This document shows, in pieces, positions 22,490 through 35,274 of a stretch of 64,000 nt of DNA (positions are counted from its first letter, which is position 1; each line of letters begins with the position of its first letter). The stretch is from Adiantum capillus-veneris (taxonomy: Eukaryota; Streptophyta; Polypodiopsida; Polypodiales; Pteridaceae). Location: the NCBI GenBank assembly GCA_014529385.2, contig CM043946.1, positions 21,010,577-21,074,576 on the forward strand, given 5' to 3'. The translations under genes and the position numbers were made by a program. The notes under the pieces were generated by a model. The model was not told where the DNA came from. It worked only from the letters and a program-made list of their open reading frames with translations, and ran no database searches.

Positions 22490-22550
22490 TCTGTAGCCCA
22501 ATGGATAAGGTACCAATCTAACCGGAGATTTAGGGTTCACACTAGCAGGC
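22490..22550 (+). repeat. tRNA-like relic
   Basis: TAGCCCAATGG (22494-22504) is a near-consensus A box in a D-arm like that of some arginine tRNAs. GGGTTCACACT (22533-22543) is a weak B box about 30 bp later. Acceptor and T stems do not pair, so it is not a functional tRNA gene. Confidence 0.3.
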
Positions 22551-23201
22551 TAGTTTTCCCTGCAGGAGTGAATGCTATGTTAATATCCCCGCATCATTGC
22601 ACCACTACATGCATTTTTCTCCCTGCATGCATTTTGTCTACACATGTATTGCACTCATTTGCATCCATTTGATTGTTTGCACATAAAAATAGATACTCTT
22701 AACCTTTGGTCAATAAAACTTGGGTTATTTTGCAGAACGTGAAGTGCTAGAGAAATTTGAAGTCGACGATGCAGTAAAATGTGACACGAACAAACCAATT
22801 ATCCAACTAGTGCTGGGTATTTTTGCAGAAAAACATCCTTGCAATTTATATTTATGCTAACCTTTTGGTAATTTCTAAGGTCTATGGTTCAATTTTTATT
22901 AAGATAAAGAAGGTTGAACTATTAAAAAAAAGGGTGCATTGGAGAGATGACTGCTCACGCAAGAGAAGAGGAGGAGATACACCCATTGCCTCTTTGTCGG
23001 CTACTAAGAGAGAGCACGAAGTGAGCATTGTTGCATCTGCAAACATTTTGTGTGTGTGCGTGTGTGTGTGTGGGGGTGTGTGAGTTTTCTATATCAAAAG
23101 ATCTTTAGAAACATCTCCCTGTTAAGATTCAAAGTGAAAAAAAGAAATCTCTTCACCTGCTGACATAAATCAAAGAGAGAGAGCCCTGCTCTTGGCTGTG
23201 A

Positions 23202-23205
<4 letters not shown>

Positions 23206-23271
<66 letters not shown>
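23206..23271. repeat. (GA)n microsatellite, about 66 bp
   Basis: Uninterrupted AG dinucleotides; the surrounding 23.1-23.6 kb is also purine-rich on the plus strand. Confidence 0.95.
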
Positions 23272-23275
<4 letters not shown>

Positions 23276-25399
23276 ATCTCCCTGCAGAGGCCGAAAGGGA
23301 GAATTTAAGAGTGTTCTGAAGGGGGAGAAAGAGAGATAGCGAGAGAGCCTTGGAGTAGGGCTTGTTGCAAAGAGCGAGGAGAAAGAGATAGAGAGTGATT
23401 ATCTCCATGGGTTGTTGAGATCTGAGGGAGACCATCTGCTTCTTGCATAGACAAGAGAGATAGAGGGATTTACCTTGAACAAAAACAAGCAAGCAGAGAG
23501 AGATAGAGAGCCTTGCTCTAGGCTCTATGTGGAGAATTGAGGAGAGAGAGAGAGCTGCCTTGCCGAGCCGAAGCGAGAGAGAGAAGAGAGGCACTTGAGA
23601 TATTTAATGTCCTCAATTGATGCCAAAAGGAAGGAAGAAATAGCTATGGTGATGGTAGACATGATCGTAGAAGTAATTGTGGAAGTCATCACTTGTGTAA
23701 AAGTCAAAGAAGAGACAATGATGGAGATTAGGATAAACAAGATCAACATGAGAGAAGGTACAAAAGACAAGGTGAGCATAACTAAGAGGACAAATATATA
23801 AGAGATCGTAGCCACAAGGATACAATGATCAAAGGACTCATAGATCATGATGCTTGGAGGGATATATGAATAGAGTAACAGTGACGATGATGATGATAGT
23901 AGAGACTAAAGCAAAAGGAGTCAAGGTACAATAAATCCCTAGCTCTTCAAAAGGGTATTGACCACATGAACCTGATCGATTTAATATCTATGGAGGTAGG
24001 ATTTTACATGTCATTGAATAAGTGCTTTGTGTAGCTTGTGGGCTTTAGTGATCAAAAGGAAGGGATTGTGCATGTGTGAGAAATTTCCATACGTATGATT
24101 TCTAATAAATACTAAAGATGTTTTGAAGACAGATCAAGAGGTATGGGTTAATATTATGGTGTTGAGATTCTTGAGTACTTCATCAAAAGTTTTCTCACCA
24201 AAGTTTGATCAACAACATTTGAGGCTATTGCTCTGGCTAAAGGTAAGACCGTATATAAGTAGAAACACGTGCTTTCTATCCCAATGACACTAGTTCTATA
24301 AAATGACATCAACCACAAAAGTCAAAGTTGGTTCAAGGTTTACTAATGTTCTGAAGCATTTTTTATCTGAAACGTAGTCCCTCAGAGCATGTTGATTACA
24401 GAATCTCACTAATATTACTCTTGCAAGGACCTGAATATGACACTATAATAGATAAATTGACATGGACGTAGCACAAATGTGACTATCAAATTACCAAAGA
24501 TAATTTCATGTTGTTTATCTTGTTCTTGAATACCATGACTATATAGTAGAAAAATGGACTATGGAACAGAGCATGGCTTTCGTTTCTTTTAAATTTTGGA
24601 GAGACATAGTTCGGACTCTCCACCATACTTGTCTATGGCACTCACGTAGATGGTGCAATGTCTACTTTTTTTATGTTTTAGAATATCCATGGTACAAGAA
24701 GTTGATTTATTGTTTGTAGTTCATCAAAGGAAATACTTTTGAAGTGCATACTTGTTCAAGTGAAACAGTACAAAGAAGGTGAGTGCTCTATTTTGATATA
24801 TACATTGCAGGCATGCTTTACACACAAAAAATAGTATTTGATTGTAATGTAGCAATCACAATCTAATTTTCACATAAAAATATGTTTTGTAAGATCTTTT
24901 ATCTTCATCACGATAAATTATTTTCTTTGAAAAATTCTCTAATAGTATATTACTATGTCTTGAGAAAATATAACCACAACAAGGCTAACCAAGCAAGACT
25001 AATTCTCATTATGAACAAACTTAATGTGCTTTTTTAAGATGGTGGTCTTTCAATTCTCTCTTGTTCAATGCTATTGTTTTTCTTAGATAGATTTCTTGTT
25101 TTTCAGACTCAAAGGATTTCTTGTTCAGCGTTGCTATCTTTCTTGATAGCCGCATGCGTTGCTTTTTAGTGACATTGTTGGCCATGTGATTAGAATGGCA
25201 GGCAATGGCCTAGATCATGCCAAGCGGCCACCTCCTAGCTATACAATTGAGAAAAGTACATTGGGCTCACCAAGTAAATAGTTACTATTTTACCTTTTTT
25301 TGTCAACCTGTTAGGCCAGTATACTCGTTTGCAAACTCGTCTACCAATCTATTGCACTCTTCTCAACAACCATTGTGTAGCTGGAAACCAACATGTAGT

Positions 25400-25401
<2 letters not shown>

Positions 25402-25437
<36 letters not shown>
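25402..25437. repeat. (CT)n microsatellite at the left edge of element C
   Basis: About 18 CT units. Recognisable element C sequence begins some 30 bp to the right, so the array marks the truncation side of C. Confidence 0.9.
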
Positions 25438-25438
<1 letters not shown>

Positions 25439-25827
25439 ACAACCCTTGGAGCAGACATAAGGGTTTGTGCTACACTAGAGTAAGAAAATGAAAATTCATT
25501 TTAGATGAATAATGTTTTGTATATAAGATTCATTCTCTTTCTTTTATTGTGCACAAAATTTAAGAAGTATGCATGCTTATGATCATGTTTGTGGTGACGA
25601 CGTCTTCCTAACACCAAGTAGAACTAGTCACTCTAGGTTGGAAGTATGATACGGAGTAAAGAACATACATGCTTGAGTCCGTTAAGTCTCCCAAGCACCA
25701 AATGGATTTTTCATCTGTCTTGGAATGATGTCGTAGGGTAAAACGGGATCCTCTATCCACTAAGAAACGTGGACTAATGACTATGCTTTATCTTCTCTAC
25801 CTCATAGTCAAGGAGGACTATGATTTC

Positions 25828-25837
25828 AAGAGAGAGG
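25828..25837 (+). other. Polypurine tract of element C
   Basis: AAGAGAGAGG, three bases before the LTR start TGTCATAAAA. The same tract precedes the 3' LTRs of A and B. Confidence 0.8.
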
Positions 25838-25840
25838 TAA

Positions 25841-26763
25841 TGTCATAAAATTTAATATCTAGATAATCAAAATCATTTTCTCATATTAAACTAATCATTT
25901 TATGTGGAAAGTGCTTCTAGACATATCTCAGTAGGGGACCAAAAGGATAGATGGTTTCATCTCAATAGGGGTCCAATAGGAGACGGTCTACAAAGAGCAA
26001 TGTGTAATGAGTTCTTCTAGAACTATCTCAGCAGGGAACCAAAAGGAGAGATGGTTTCATCTCAATAGGGGTCCAAATGGAGAAAATCTACCAAAGAGAA
26101 ACGTGCAATAAGCTCTTCTAGTCTTATTTCAGCAGGGGGCCAAGAGGAAATATGGTTACATCTCAATAAAGGTCCAAAAGGAGGTAGTCTATCAAAGAGA
26201 AACATGCAAATGGATTTTAAAATTACCGTAGGGTTAGCTTCATTAAAGACGTCCAAAAATTAGTGTTAAAAGTCCTTAGATCTTAGGCAAGCTAGGGTTG
26301 TGCTTGAGGTGGGAACCCGGCCCAAGATTGACGTGCTTGTCATGCTTGGTGACTAAGGTGCTTGAGGTGCTTGTCATGCTTGATGAGTAAGGTGCTTGAT
26401 GTGCTTGTCATGCTTGCTGACTAAGGTGCTTGAGATGTTTGTCGTGCTTGATGAGGAAGGTGCTTGAGAAGCTTGACATGCATGGGGGGTAAGGTGATTG
26501 AGTCAAAAAAAGACCCTACAAAGGAGGGGAAAAGCCCCAAAGCTAGGGGAATCTTTGACTTAACCTCCCACTCACCCAAAGGTCACCCATTTCTCAAGGG
26601 GCACATGGACACATGCCAAGCTCTCCCTATGCTTAGCCGCATGGTGTGCTTGAATTCTATTGGCTTGGCTAAAGAGGGGACAAATGAGCTTCTAGAGCAA
26701 TTCAACAAATATCTAGATATTTTCAAGTTCTCTCTCTCAAAGAGGTAAGGAGGACACTTGTCC
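25841..26763 (+). repeat. Element C 3' LTR, segment 1
   Basis: Begins TGTCATAAAATTTAATATCT, the plus-orientation counterpart of the inverted LTRs of A. It ends at the TGTCC target site where element B inserted (26759-26763). Confidence 0.9.
26333..26502 (+). repeat. 34-bp tandem repeat in the U3 region of LTR C, five copies
   Basis: Five consecutive 34-bp units of the type GTGCTTGTCATGCTTGRTGA followed by CTAAGGTGCTTGAG, diverging progressively to the right. Related irregular arrays lie in the LTRs of A at about 29,773-29,945 and 36,933-37,111. The position is 5' in the LTR (U3), where transcriptional enhancers usually lie. Confidence 0.85.
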
Positions 26764-28356
26764 TATAACATTTAATTAAGGGTCTAGTACCTTGTGTGTA
26801 GCGGGAACTAGCATGAACATAGTGAGGATTTCATTAGAATAGACTCCTAATGAGAATAACAAGAGTTCTTGGGTGGAGAGAGCAACAAAAAGTATAACAC
26901 ATAGTTAGATAGCATGAACAATACTTCAAAAGAGACAGAATTTAATCTATTGACAACAGTTGAGGACCGGATTTACATGGAGCCGGTCCCCCCTCCAAAA
27001 GGCTTTGTATTATGGTTTCTCCCATCAAGAGAGACATTTTACAATACAATTCTTTGTGTTCTTTCAATACTACCTAGTGCAATGAAGATGGAAGCTTCAA
27101 GCACTAAGCAAAACACTTATAAAACACAACATCAATTCCCTCACGGTCTCAGACCCAAGACGTCACACACCTTCGAAGATGGTAAGAACTAGCAGGGTAT
27201 GAGAGTAGATTGAGAGGAAGAAGGAGTAGTCTTGCGAGCAAGATGTACATCTCCTCATATAATCACTCATATTACCATATCTAAGCTTAGTAATTAGCAT
27301 TGTAGAGGAGATGAGCATGCATTGAATCTTGGATCTTGGTTGGATTTGCATCACAAAGCCAATATTTGTTGGTGTAGGTCTCCCTTCTCACAAGCTTGGA
27401 GTAGGTGATAAGTTTTCCATTAAAGACTGAGAAGGAGAGAGGGAGTCTTCTTGCTCCACACATGAGATTGTGTGAGTGTGTATGCAATAATTCCTTGTAA
27501 AATGCAGCCCCCTCTCTCTCTTGGTCGAACCCTCTTGCTCTTTGCTTTCGCTAGCACCTCATTGGACCTCTCCCAGCTTAACCAATGAGAGTTAAGTAGC
27601 ATAAGTGATAGCCTTTTGACATGTGTCCCCCTTTCCCCTTTTGTGAGAGATTAAAGTAATTAATAATGAAACTAAACTCTCATTAGACCCCTTTGTCTCC
27701 TGGCCAAAAGGAATCAAGAAAACCATTCGGCTGTTGAATGCTCATTGGACCCCTTGGGAGACTGTCCGATAGTCTTCTAGAGAGATTAATTATTATTGGT
27801 TCTTTTATTAAGTGTTTTGAAATTAATTAAACTAGATTTACTCTATCTTAATTCTCATTGGTCCACCTCCATGGCCATCCAATAGGATTTGAGTACACCT
27901 TGTGGACATTTGGGCTAGGGAGCTGACATGTGTCCCTCATTCACTTTGTTAAAGGAGGCTTGTGAGTGTGTGTGTGTGTGTTTCTCTCTCATCCCCTACT
28001 TGCAAGGCTCGATCCCTCCTTTTTAGGAGTTTAGAAGACTTTTTTGGTATACATACAAAGCATCCAATTTCCTAAGCTTTGACCTTTGGACACAACCTTT
28101 GAAGTTTGGAACCTTAGCATTTTGGAAGTCTTAATGGGCTGAACCTTAGGTTCTTTAAAGCCCATTGTTGCACATTTCTCTTTTGCACAGGACCTCCCCT
28201 TTGGATCCCTATTTTCCCTCCTTTGGATCCCTACTGTGGCCGGTCTGCCAACTTAACCAATCTTCTAGATTTTTCTCCCTAGGACTTCCCCGTATTAAAT
28301 GACCAGTTTAACATGAGAAAATCATTTAGGAGAATTCGATATTAGCTATTATGACA
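26764..28356 (-). repeat. Element B 3' LTR
   Basis: 1593 bp. On the plus strand it starts TATAACATTTAA where its partner has TGTAACATTTAA, and ends TATTATGACA. It contains a run of direct GCCAATGAG-type and GT-rich segments shared with the other B LTR. Confidence 0.9.
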
Positions 28357-28359
28357 TTA

Positions 28360-28369
28360 CCTCTCTCTT
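28360..28369 (-). other. Polypurine tract of element B
   Basis: Minus strand AAGAGAGAGG just upstream of the 3' LTR start. Confidence 0.75.
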
Positions 28370-28660
28370 GAAATCATAGTTATCCTTGACTATGGGATAG
28401 AGAAGATAAAGCATATTCATTAGTCCCTTTTCTAGCGGGTAGAGGATCCCTATGTTACCCTACGACACCAATCCAAAATAGATGACTAGTCCATTTGGCA
28501 CTTGAGAGCCTAAGCTACCCCAAGCATGTCTGCGCATTAGTCCTATCAATCTTCCATAGTGGAGTGACAAGCTCTACTTGGTGTTTGGGAGACGTCCTCT
28601 TCGCAAACTTGATCTAAGCATGCATACTACTTCATTTTTGTGCACAATAAAGAAAAAGAG

Positions 28661-30243
28661 TGTAATGGAATTGGCCTATTTAGTTTGAGAGTAGCAGAAA
28701 TTAATGAGAGTACTTTTGAGAAATGACTTTGTGAGCATAGCGGGTGAACATAATTGAAGATAGCAACATAATCATAGAAATTAGTTAACTTGGCATGAAC
28801 AATACTTTTGCAAGAGAGAGAATTTAGAGAACATGACAACAGTTGAGGACCGGATCTATGTGGAGCCAGTCCCCCCTCCAATAGGCATTTGTATTATGAT
28901 TTCTCCCATTAAGAGACACTTGTTACAATACAATCTTTGTGTTCCTTGTGACCTAGGTGACGCAATGAAGATGGAAAGATTCATGCATCAAAAACATAAC
29001 ATAAACTTGAAGAAAAGCTTTGGCTATCCCAAGCCTCAGTCCCAAGACCTCAAGCAACTTCAAAGGTGGAGAGAGATAGCAGGGAATGAGGGTAGGGAAG
29101 AGGAAGAAGAAACATTTCGTAGGAGAAAGAATTAGTTCCTCACTTATCATAACTCTTGTTGCTAGCATACATAATAGCATAGTAATGAAGAAGAAGGAGA
29201 TGGCAAGCTTAAGAATTGAAGCATGGCTCTTGGTTGGATTTTCACTCCATAGCCAAGAGTGTTGGTGTAGGCTCTCAACCTCTACTTGCTTCGAGAAGGA
29301 GAGGGAGCTCTTTCACTTTGCATAGCACACAATGAGAGTGTTTGTGAGTGTGTGTGGGTGAGTATATCTTGCAAGAAACCCCCCTCCTTACTAGGTCGAC
29401 CCCCTCTTCTAGCTCATCATTGAAGCTCATTGGCTCATGCCAAGCCTAGCCAATCACAAGCTTGGGCCATTTCTAGCAATAGGTGTAGTCTTGGGACAAG
29501 TGTCCCCCTTTCCCCTTTGAGAGAGAGGACTTGATAAATGCAAAAACAATTAGATAATTGTTGTAAATTATTATTGGACCCTATTTAATCCTAGCCAATA
29601 GAGTTGAAGCACCTCATGGAGGTAACATGGGTAGGGGCTTGACATGTGTCCCTGTTGCCTCTTTAAGCTTGGGATTTCCTTGAGAGTGTGTGTGTGTTCT
29701 CTCTCTAGCCCCTAAGAAAAGGGCTCGCCCCCCTCTTTGTAGAGATCTGTTTGACCTTTGGTGCTCAAGCACCTTAGTCATCAAGCATGACTAAGCACTT
29801 GGACTAGGGGTGTTCCCACAAGCAGCTCAGGCAAGCATGTCAAAGCACCTCAAGTACCTTAATCATGCAGCAGGTCAAGCACCTCAAGCACCTTAATCAT
29901 GGAATAGGTCAAGTAACTCAAGCACCTTAATCAAGCACCTCGAGCTTGGGCCGGGTTCCCACCTCAAGCTCAGACCTAGCTTACCTAAGGTCAACGGACT
30001 TTTACACACATTATTGGAGGTCTTCAATGAAGCTAACCCTAAGGTCTTATGCTCCATTGGTTAGCCTTGCTCTTTGATAGACCATCTCTCATTTGGGCCC
30101 CTTTACCATTTGCCCCGTGTTGAGATAGATCTATAAGCACATATCTATATCTTAACACTTGTTCCCGTTCATTCTCCCACATTAGGTGATCAATTTAATA
30201 TGAGAAAATAATTCGGGTTGGTTAGATATTATATTTTATGACA
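28661..30243 (-). repeat. Element A 3' LTR
   Basis: 1583 bp, starting TGTAATGGAATTGGCC and ending TATTTTATGACA on the plus strand. It pairs with 35830-37419 with scattered differences. Confidence 0.95.
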
Positions 30244-30246
30244 TTA

Positions 30247-30256
30247 CCTCTCTCTT
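30247..30256 (-). other. Polypurine tract of element A
   Basis: Minus strand AAGAGAGAGG immediately upstream of the 3' LTR; primes plus-strand DNA synthesis in this family. Confidence 0.8.
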
Positions 30257-30601
30257 GAAATCGTAGTCGTCCTCGACTATGAGGTAGAAGAGATAAAGCC
30301 TTAGTGATTAGTCAATTTTACTTAGCGGGTAGAGGATCCCTTTTGACCCGACGAATCTTTCTAGGATGGATGACTAATCCATTTGGTGCTTGGGAGAGGT
30401 AGCTACCGCAAGCATGTATGGTCTTTAGTCCATTTCATTCTCCCAAAGTAGAGTGACAAATTCTACTTGGTGTTTGAGAGACGTCGTCATCACAAACATG
30501 ATTCTAAGCATGCATACTAGTTAATTTTGTGCACAATTAAAAAGAGGACTAGTCTTATAAGACAAAAACATGAGTCATTTAAAAGAAATTTGTACATTTG
30601 C

Positions 30602-31543
30602 TTACTCTAATGTAGCATTGTAAGCATTGACAAGGTTCATACTATCCTTAAGTTGTATTCCTTGCATCCATCTAGCATCTTCAAAAGGATAATTTTTGAA
30701 CTTAATAAGATACCGTCGGATAATCTTACCATGTCGTAGTACCTTGTCTTCATGCCGAAGGACAGCTTCGGGTTGTAGCACCTCTTCTTGGTCTTCAATA
30801 ATTGGTTCAGTTGGTGGCTCTCCTTTGTAGGGATTAAGTAGGCTTACATTAAAAGCATTGTGTATGAGCCAATGGTTGGGAAACATGAGTTGATAAGCCG
30901 TATCATTGATGGGCTTCAAGATTTGGAAAGGACCACAGTATCTTTTTGCTAGTTTAGTATAATACTGTTGATGGCCTGTAGGATTTTTTCCCGTCGTTTG
31001 CCTTAATCGAGCCTTAGGAAACTTGAGTAAGACCCAATCATTTTCTTTGAAAATTGAGGCTCTTCTGTGCTTATCAGCAGCAGCTTTTTGCCTTTGTTGA
31101 GAGATGGATATAGTCTCCTTAATCTTTTGAAAAGATTCTTGTAGGTCACAGCTATACTCATCGGTGGCGAAGATCTTCCCATGTACTTTGAGTAGCAAGG
31201 GACTTTTAGGTCTTCCCTCAATGATCTCAAAAGGTGATTTTCCCGTAGAAGTATGTACAGTATTATTGTAGGCATACTCTACAAGAGGTAAGTACTTTTC
31301 CCATTGTGAGCGTTGATCTACTTCGATAACATAAGTTTTGAGTAGATCGAGTATCGTAAGATTGGCTATCTCACTTTGGCCATCCGTTTGTGGGTGATAG
31401 GCCGAAGAGAAATTCAATCTTGTTCCTAGATTTTCAAAGAGACCTTTCCAAAAATTACTAGTCATTCTAGGATCTCTATCTGACACGATGGATGTGGGTA
31501 ATCCATGGTGCTTGAAAATCTGATATATGAAGAGAGTTGCCAT
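30602..31543 (-). pseudogene. Integrase core and chromodomain of element A
   Basis: A 313-residue open frame. Its integrase core has the second Asp in VSDRDPRMTSNFWKGL and the Glu in TDGQSEIANLTI. The first Asp (IVDRFSKEAHF, about 31,600) lies in the same frame upstream. Residues about 155-245 form the GPY/F-like C-terminal region. The last ~60 residues (VLRHEDKVLRHGKIIRRYLI, then a FKNYPFEDARW block) match a plant retroelement chromodomain, which in this family directs integration toward particular chromatin. The N-terminal zinc finger upstream is frameshifted, and this part is out of frame with RNase H. Confidence 0.88.
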
Positions 31544-31848
31544 TTGATGTGCCTTAATAGTCTTTTTGACAGGAATAAAATGTGCTTCCTTGCTAAACCT
31601 GTCAACTATTGTCCATATTCATGTATTCCCATGGATAGACTTGGGTAATCCAAAGATGAAATCCATGGATATACTCTCCCATGGTGAATTTGGAATAGGA
31701 AATGGCTGGAGTAATCTAGGTTGCTTCCCTCTATCATACTTGGTCTTTTTGCCATACTACACATTTTGAAACATACTCTTGTATGACCACTTTCATGGTA
31801 GGCCAATAGAAGTACGTCTCTACTCCTCGGAGAGTAGGTTGAATACCT

Positions 31849-32265
31849 CTACCCATCCTGCAAGGTGAATGGCTCCTCTTTCTTCCCCAAAGCAAGGGCT
31901 GACATTATGTCTCTAAAGTCAGGGTCAGTAGCATACTCATCTATCATAGAGGATAGATCATTGTGAGTAGCTATAGACACCGCCTTAACTTTGGGTCGTC
32001 GTGAAAGTGCACCGGCCACTTGATTGTGCTTACCAGCTATGTCAGCAATATGGAAATTAAATTGAAAAATAAAATTTGCCCACCTCATTTGTTTGTCGGA
32101 AAGTTTGGTTTGCGTCATGAAATACTTGAGACAAGTTTGGTGGTCGGTTGGTAGGATAAATGGAATCCCCAATAGGTAGTGCTTCCATGTGTCTAGGGCA
32201 TGTAGAACAGCTAGAAGCTCTTTCTCATAAATGCCCAAGACTTGTTCATCAATATTGAGCCTTCA
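31849..32265 (-). pseudogene. RNase H region of element A
   Basis: Contains YEKELLAVLHALDTWKHYLL, a LPTDHQTCLKYFMTQ block and FHIADIAGKHNQVAGALSR, the standard Ty3 RNase H signature. A TGA (32263-32265) separates it from RT in the same frame, and a TAG ends it at 31849-31851. RNase H degrades the RNA strand during reverse transcription. Confidence 0.85.
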
Positions 32266-33075
32266 GATCTCATATGCTATGTCATGCCCTTCTTGAAGCA
32301 AAACTGCTCCAAGGAAATCACCACAAGCATCACATTGGACCTCAAATGGCTTTGAGAGATCCGGAAGCACGAGGACTGGTTGGGAAGTAAGCTTCTCTTT
32401 GAGATTTTCAAAAGCATTTTGCTCCTTAGCAGTCCATACAAACTTAACGTTCTTCTTAGTTAAGTCGTGTAGTGGTCCTGCTACTTGAGAGAATTTTGCT
32501 ATGAAGCGTCTATAGTATGCACACATACCAACAAAGCTTCTTAGGTCATGTAGATTTCTTGGGTTAGGCCATGCTTTTATTACCTCTAACTTTGATGGAT
32601 CCATTTGGATACCATCTTTAGAGATAATATGACCTAGGTATTGAATCTCTTGAAGGAAGAATTCGCTTTTCTTTTGGTTGAGAAAAAGCTTGTTCTCCCT
32701 CACTGCTTGAAAAATCACTTGGAGATGTTGCTTATGTTCCTCCAAAGACTTGGAGTAGATGATGATATCATCAAAGAACACTCCAGTGAATTTGCGGTAT
32801 GGTCTAAAAATTTTCTCCATCAAACGATTGAACGTAGCTGGTGCATTAGTCAAGCCAAAAGGCATGACTAGATATTCATAAAGACCAAACATTGTGCAAA
32901 ACGCGGTCTTTAAGATATCTCCATCCACTATCCTTATTTGATGATAGCCACTCTTAAGGTCAATCCTACTGAAGTAGGTAGAGCCTTGTATCTTATCAAT
33001 CAGATCTTCTACCCGAGGTACGGGAAATCTGTTTTTGATAGTGATATGATTTAGTGCTCGATAGTCCACACACAT
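32263..33075 (-). pseudogene. Reverse transcriptase of element A
   Basis: A 270-residue open stretch covering [55 protein letters not shown], the catalytic GVFFDDIIIYSKS and YLGHIISKDGIQMDP. The residues expected at the active site (DD) are present. The start is set by an upstream TAA (33079-33081) that separates it from the protease frame, with both parts in the same reading frame. Alone it is not a complete polyprotein. Confidence 0.9.
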
Positions 33076-33078
33076 ATG

Positions 33079-34212
33079 TTATGTACCATCTTTCTTTTGT
33101 ACTAGAAGGACTGGAGAACACAAGGGAGAGGAACTAGGCCTCACCATCCCTTTGTCTACCAGATCTTGTACTTGCCTCATGATCTCCTCTTGTTGAGCTT
33201 GTGAGACTCGATAAGGAGGCTTGTTAGGTAGTGAGCTTCCAGGAAGGAGCTCAATGTGATGGTCATCATCCCCTCGTTTTGGAGGTAAGTCAATAGGGAT
33301 ATCATCGATGAACACATCTTGGAATCCTTTTAGAAAATTAGACAAGTCTAACTCTTCTTGATTCCTACCATTTACATTTGATGAAACATTAGTATCTTTT
33401 AGAGACTCTTTGACAAAAATCATGTATGCAGAAACTGAGCTCTTCATTGACTTATCAAAAGATAGAGGATTTACAAGTGGAATAGTGCAACCACGCTCAC
33501 TAGCATCTATATACATGTTCTTTCCCCTGTAGGTGAAGTAGATTCTCCTTTCAGGGAACTTCATGTTGGTAGCCATGCCATCAAACCATGGTGCCCCTAG
33601 GATAACATCCTGATGTTGGAGAGGAGAGATGAAGAAATCTTCTTTGTCGACATAGCTTTGGACATGAAGCCTCAACTTCCCAATCAAGGGAGTAACGGAG
33701 GCTTTTTGTCCCTTGAAAGCTGCATCAGCCACTACTATATCTCCCAACTCAAAAGCTTGAATGCCCAACTTGGTGGCCAACTCCATTGATATGAAGTTGA
33801 GAGTAGGGCCAGGTTCAAACAAGATGAAGGCATCATGCTCTCTTACTTTTCCCCAAGCATAGGAAAGTGATGATCCTTTGCAATGAGCATCCTCTTTTGG
33901 AGCTTCGATGGTGGAAGCCCTAGGAGTCTCATTGCGAGTATTCTTCTTGGGGCAAGAACGATAGCCATGTCCTTGATCCCCACACTTGAAACACTTATGG
34001 TCCTTGCAGAAAGCTTCAAGCTCTTCAGGAGAGAGTTTGTTTTTACCTTTGTAAACTCCCTTCTCCTTGGACCGATTGTTGTTGTTGTTGTTGAAATTGA
34101 CTTGGGAAGTATTTTGAACATTGGTTTTTCCCTTTGCATCATTTTTTTCTTTGTTTTCCATGCGCTTGACATTATGTCTAGCCCCCTTGATGGAAAATGA
34201 TGCGTGAAGCAA
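33079..34212 (-). pseudogene. Nucleocapsid, protease and RT start of element A
   Basis: 377 residues. Early comes CFKCGDQGHGYRSC, an intact CCHC knuckle. The protease region has AFILFEPGPTLNFISMELAT, where the catalytic Asp of the family's D-S/T/P-G signature is replaced by Glu, so the protease is probably inactive. LGAPWFDGM and the RT entry motif with [20 protein letters not shown] follow. A TAA ends the frame inside the RT entry region. Gag capsid coding upstream is in other frames. Confidence 0.88.
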
Positions 34213-35274
34213 CCATGGTGTGATGGATTACTTCGCTAATAGTACCAGGCCATTGAGAGTTGATGTATTCGACCATCTCTTCAGGTAATCCTACACAGAA
34301 TTGCTGCCTTTGCTCGGAAAGTCTATCTTTTGAAAGACAGTAGCCTTGAGATGTAAATCCCAAAACTTGTCTACATATTTGTGGATAGACTCATGGGAGA
34401 GGAGCTGCGCCATTCGGTAAGCACTTTGTCCTTTGCATCGCTTGCAAGGAATTGCTTCATCATGGAAACTCGTAGAGTTTTCCATGTCTTTGGGGCTTCA
34501 CCATTGCCATGAAGGCTAGCCCACCATTGACGAGCTGATTTTTGGAAGTGCATAGCTACATGGCGTAGCTTGGAGGATTCTGTGAAGCCCTCGTCTCCAA
34601 AGGCCGCATCAAATTGCTAGATGAAGGCCAACACTTTGTCGGTAGCACCAATTGTGCCATCATAGGTGAGAAAAGACATACTCTTTTCTCCCTCCTTGAA
34701 CTTCTTTAGCTTTTGTGACCTTCGCCATGCAGGAAATTATTTGCGATGTGCTCCCCTCTTGTATTCTCTAGGCGAATAGCCATAACTTTCGTCATAAGAT
34801 TAGGAAGGTGAAGAAGAAGGAGAAGAGGGTGACCTCTTCCTAGACCTTTTCTTCCTTTGTTTCCTCTCTTGCCTTTCAGAGTGATGAGGAGAAGGACTAT
34901 GTGCTGATCTTTTTCCTCTTGGGAGGAGTGGGCGATCGTCTAGACCATGGTCTTCGTGGAGCCACCTCTTCAGAGGAACTTAAACTTTCATTGCTTTCTT
35001 GCTCTTTGGATTCCTCCTCTCGAATGGGAGAGAGCCTTATTTTGGGGGTCTCTTCAAGAGGCCTCCTAAGCTCTCTCTCCTCTTGGAGAGGAAGGGAAAT
35101 CCCATAAGCAAGAAGTTGTTGAGTACCTTCGGCTTGCAAAGCAGGGTTGCCCATAGCTTGCTACAACCTAGTGACGAGATAATTCACAAACATGGGAGCA
35201 TCATCATTAGCACCTTCATGTAAAAAATCAAATCTATCAATGTTCATTCTACTCTCTTGATTATTGTCAGCCAT
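34178..35274 (-). pseudogene. Gag capsid region of element A, multiply frameshifted
   Basis: The start codon at 35272-35274 opens MADNNQESRMNIDRFDF, homologous to the gag start of B (MTDNSKESEINVDSFDF). A TAG at 35161-35163 interrupts it early. An Arg/Lys/Glu-rich stretch follows, then capsid blocks in separate frames: SARQWWASLHGN, KTWKTLRVSMMKQFLASD, ESIHKYVDKFWDLHLKATVF, and FCVGLPEEMVEYINSQWPGT. At least three frame changes are present. Confidence 0.8.

Larger units (their letters stand above)
18718..22490 (+). mobile_element. Decayed Ty3/gypsy element D (Tat-like)
   Basis: In order on the plus strand: capsid-like gag (19070), a Pro/Ser/Thr-rich gag tail with a degenerate knuckle (to 20145), aspartic protease (20717), RT (21131-21950), then a fragment of a second RNase H. 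That second RNase H points to the Tat/Ogre branch. No LTR pair was found and several stops and frameshifts are present. Confidence 0.8.
22551..25467. other. No recognisable gene
   Basis: Apart from microsatellites I see no supported feature. A short stretch near 24,410-24,470 hints at a copia gag, but too weakly to call. Confidence 0.4.

Noticed and set aside
23595-23860. Stretch that reads as Arg/Asp/His-rich (SR/RD-like) in one frame
   Set aside because: Purine-rich low-complexity sequence produces this by composition; stops interrupt it.
24400-24480. Possible copia gag scrap (GPEYDTIIDKLTW)
   Set aside because: Only about 15 residues resemble the family and nothing around supports it.
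26333-26502. Regular 34-bp repeats considered as a CRISPR array
   Set aside because: Units are contiguous with no unique spacers, lie in a plant LTR, and diverge gradually.
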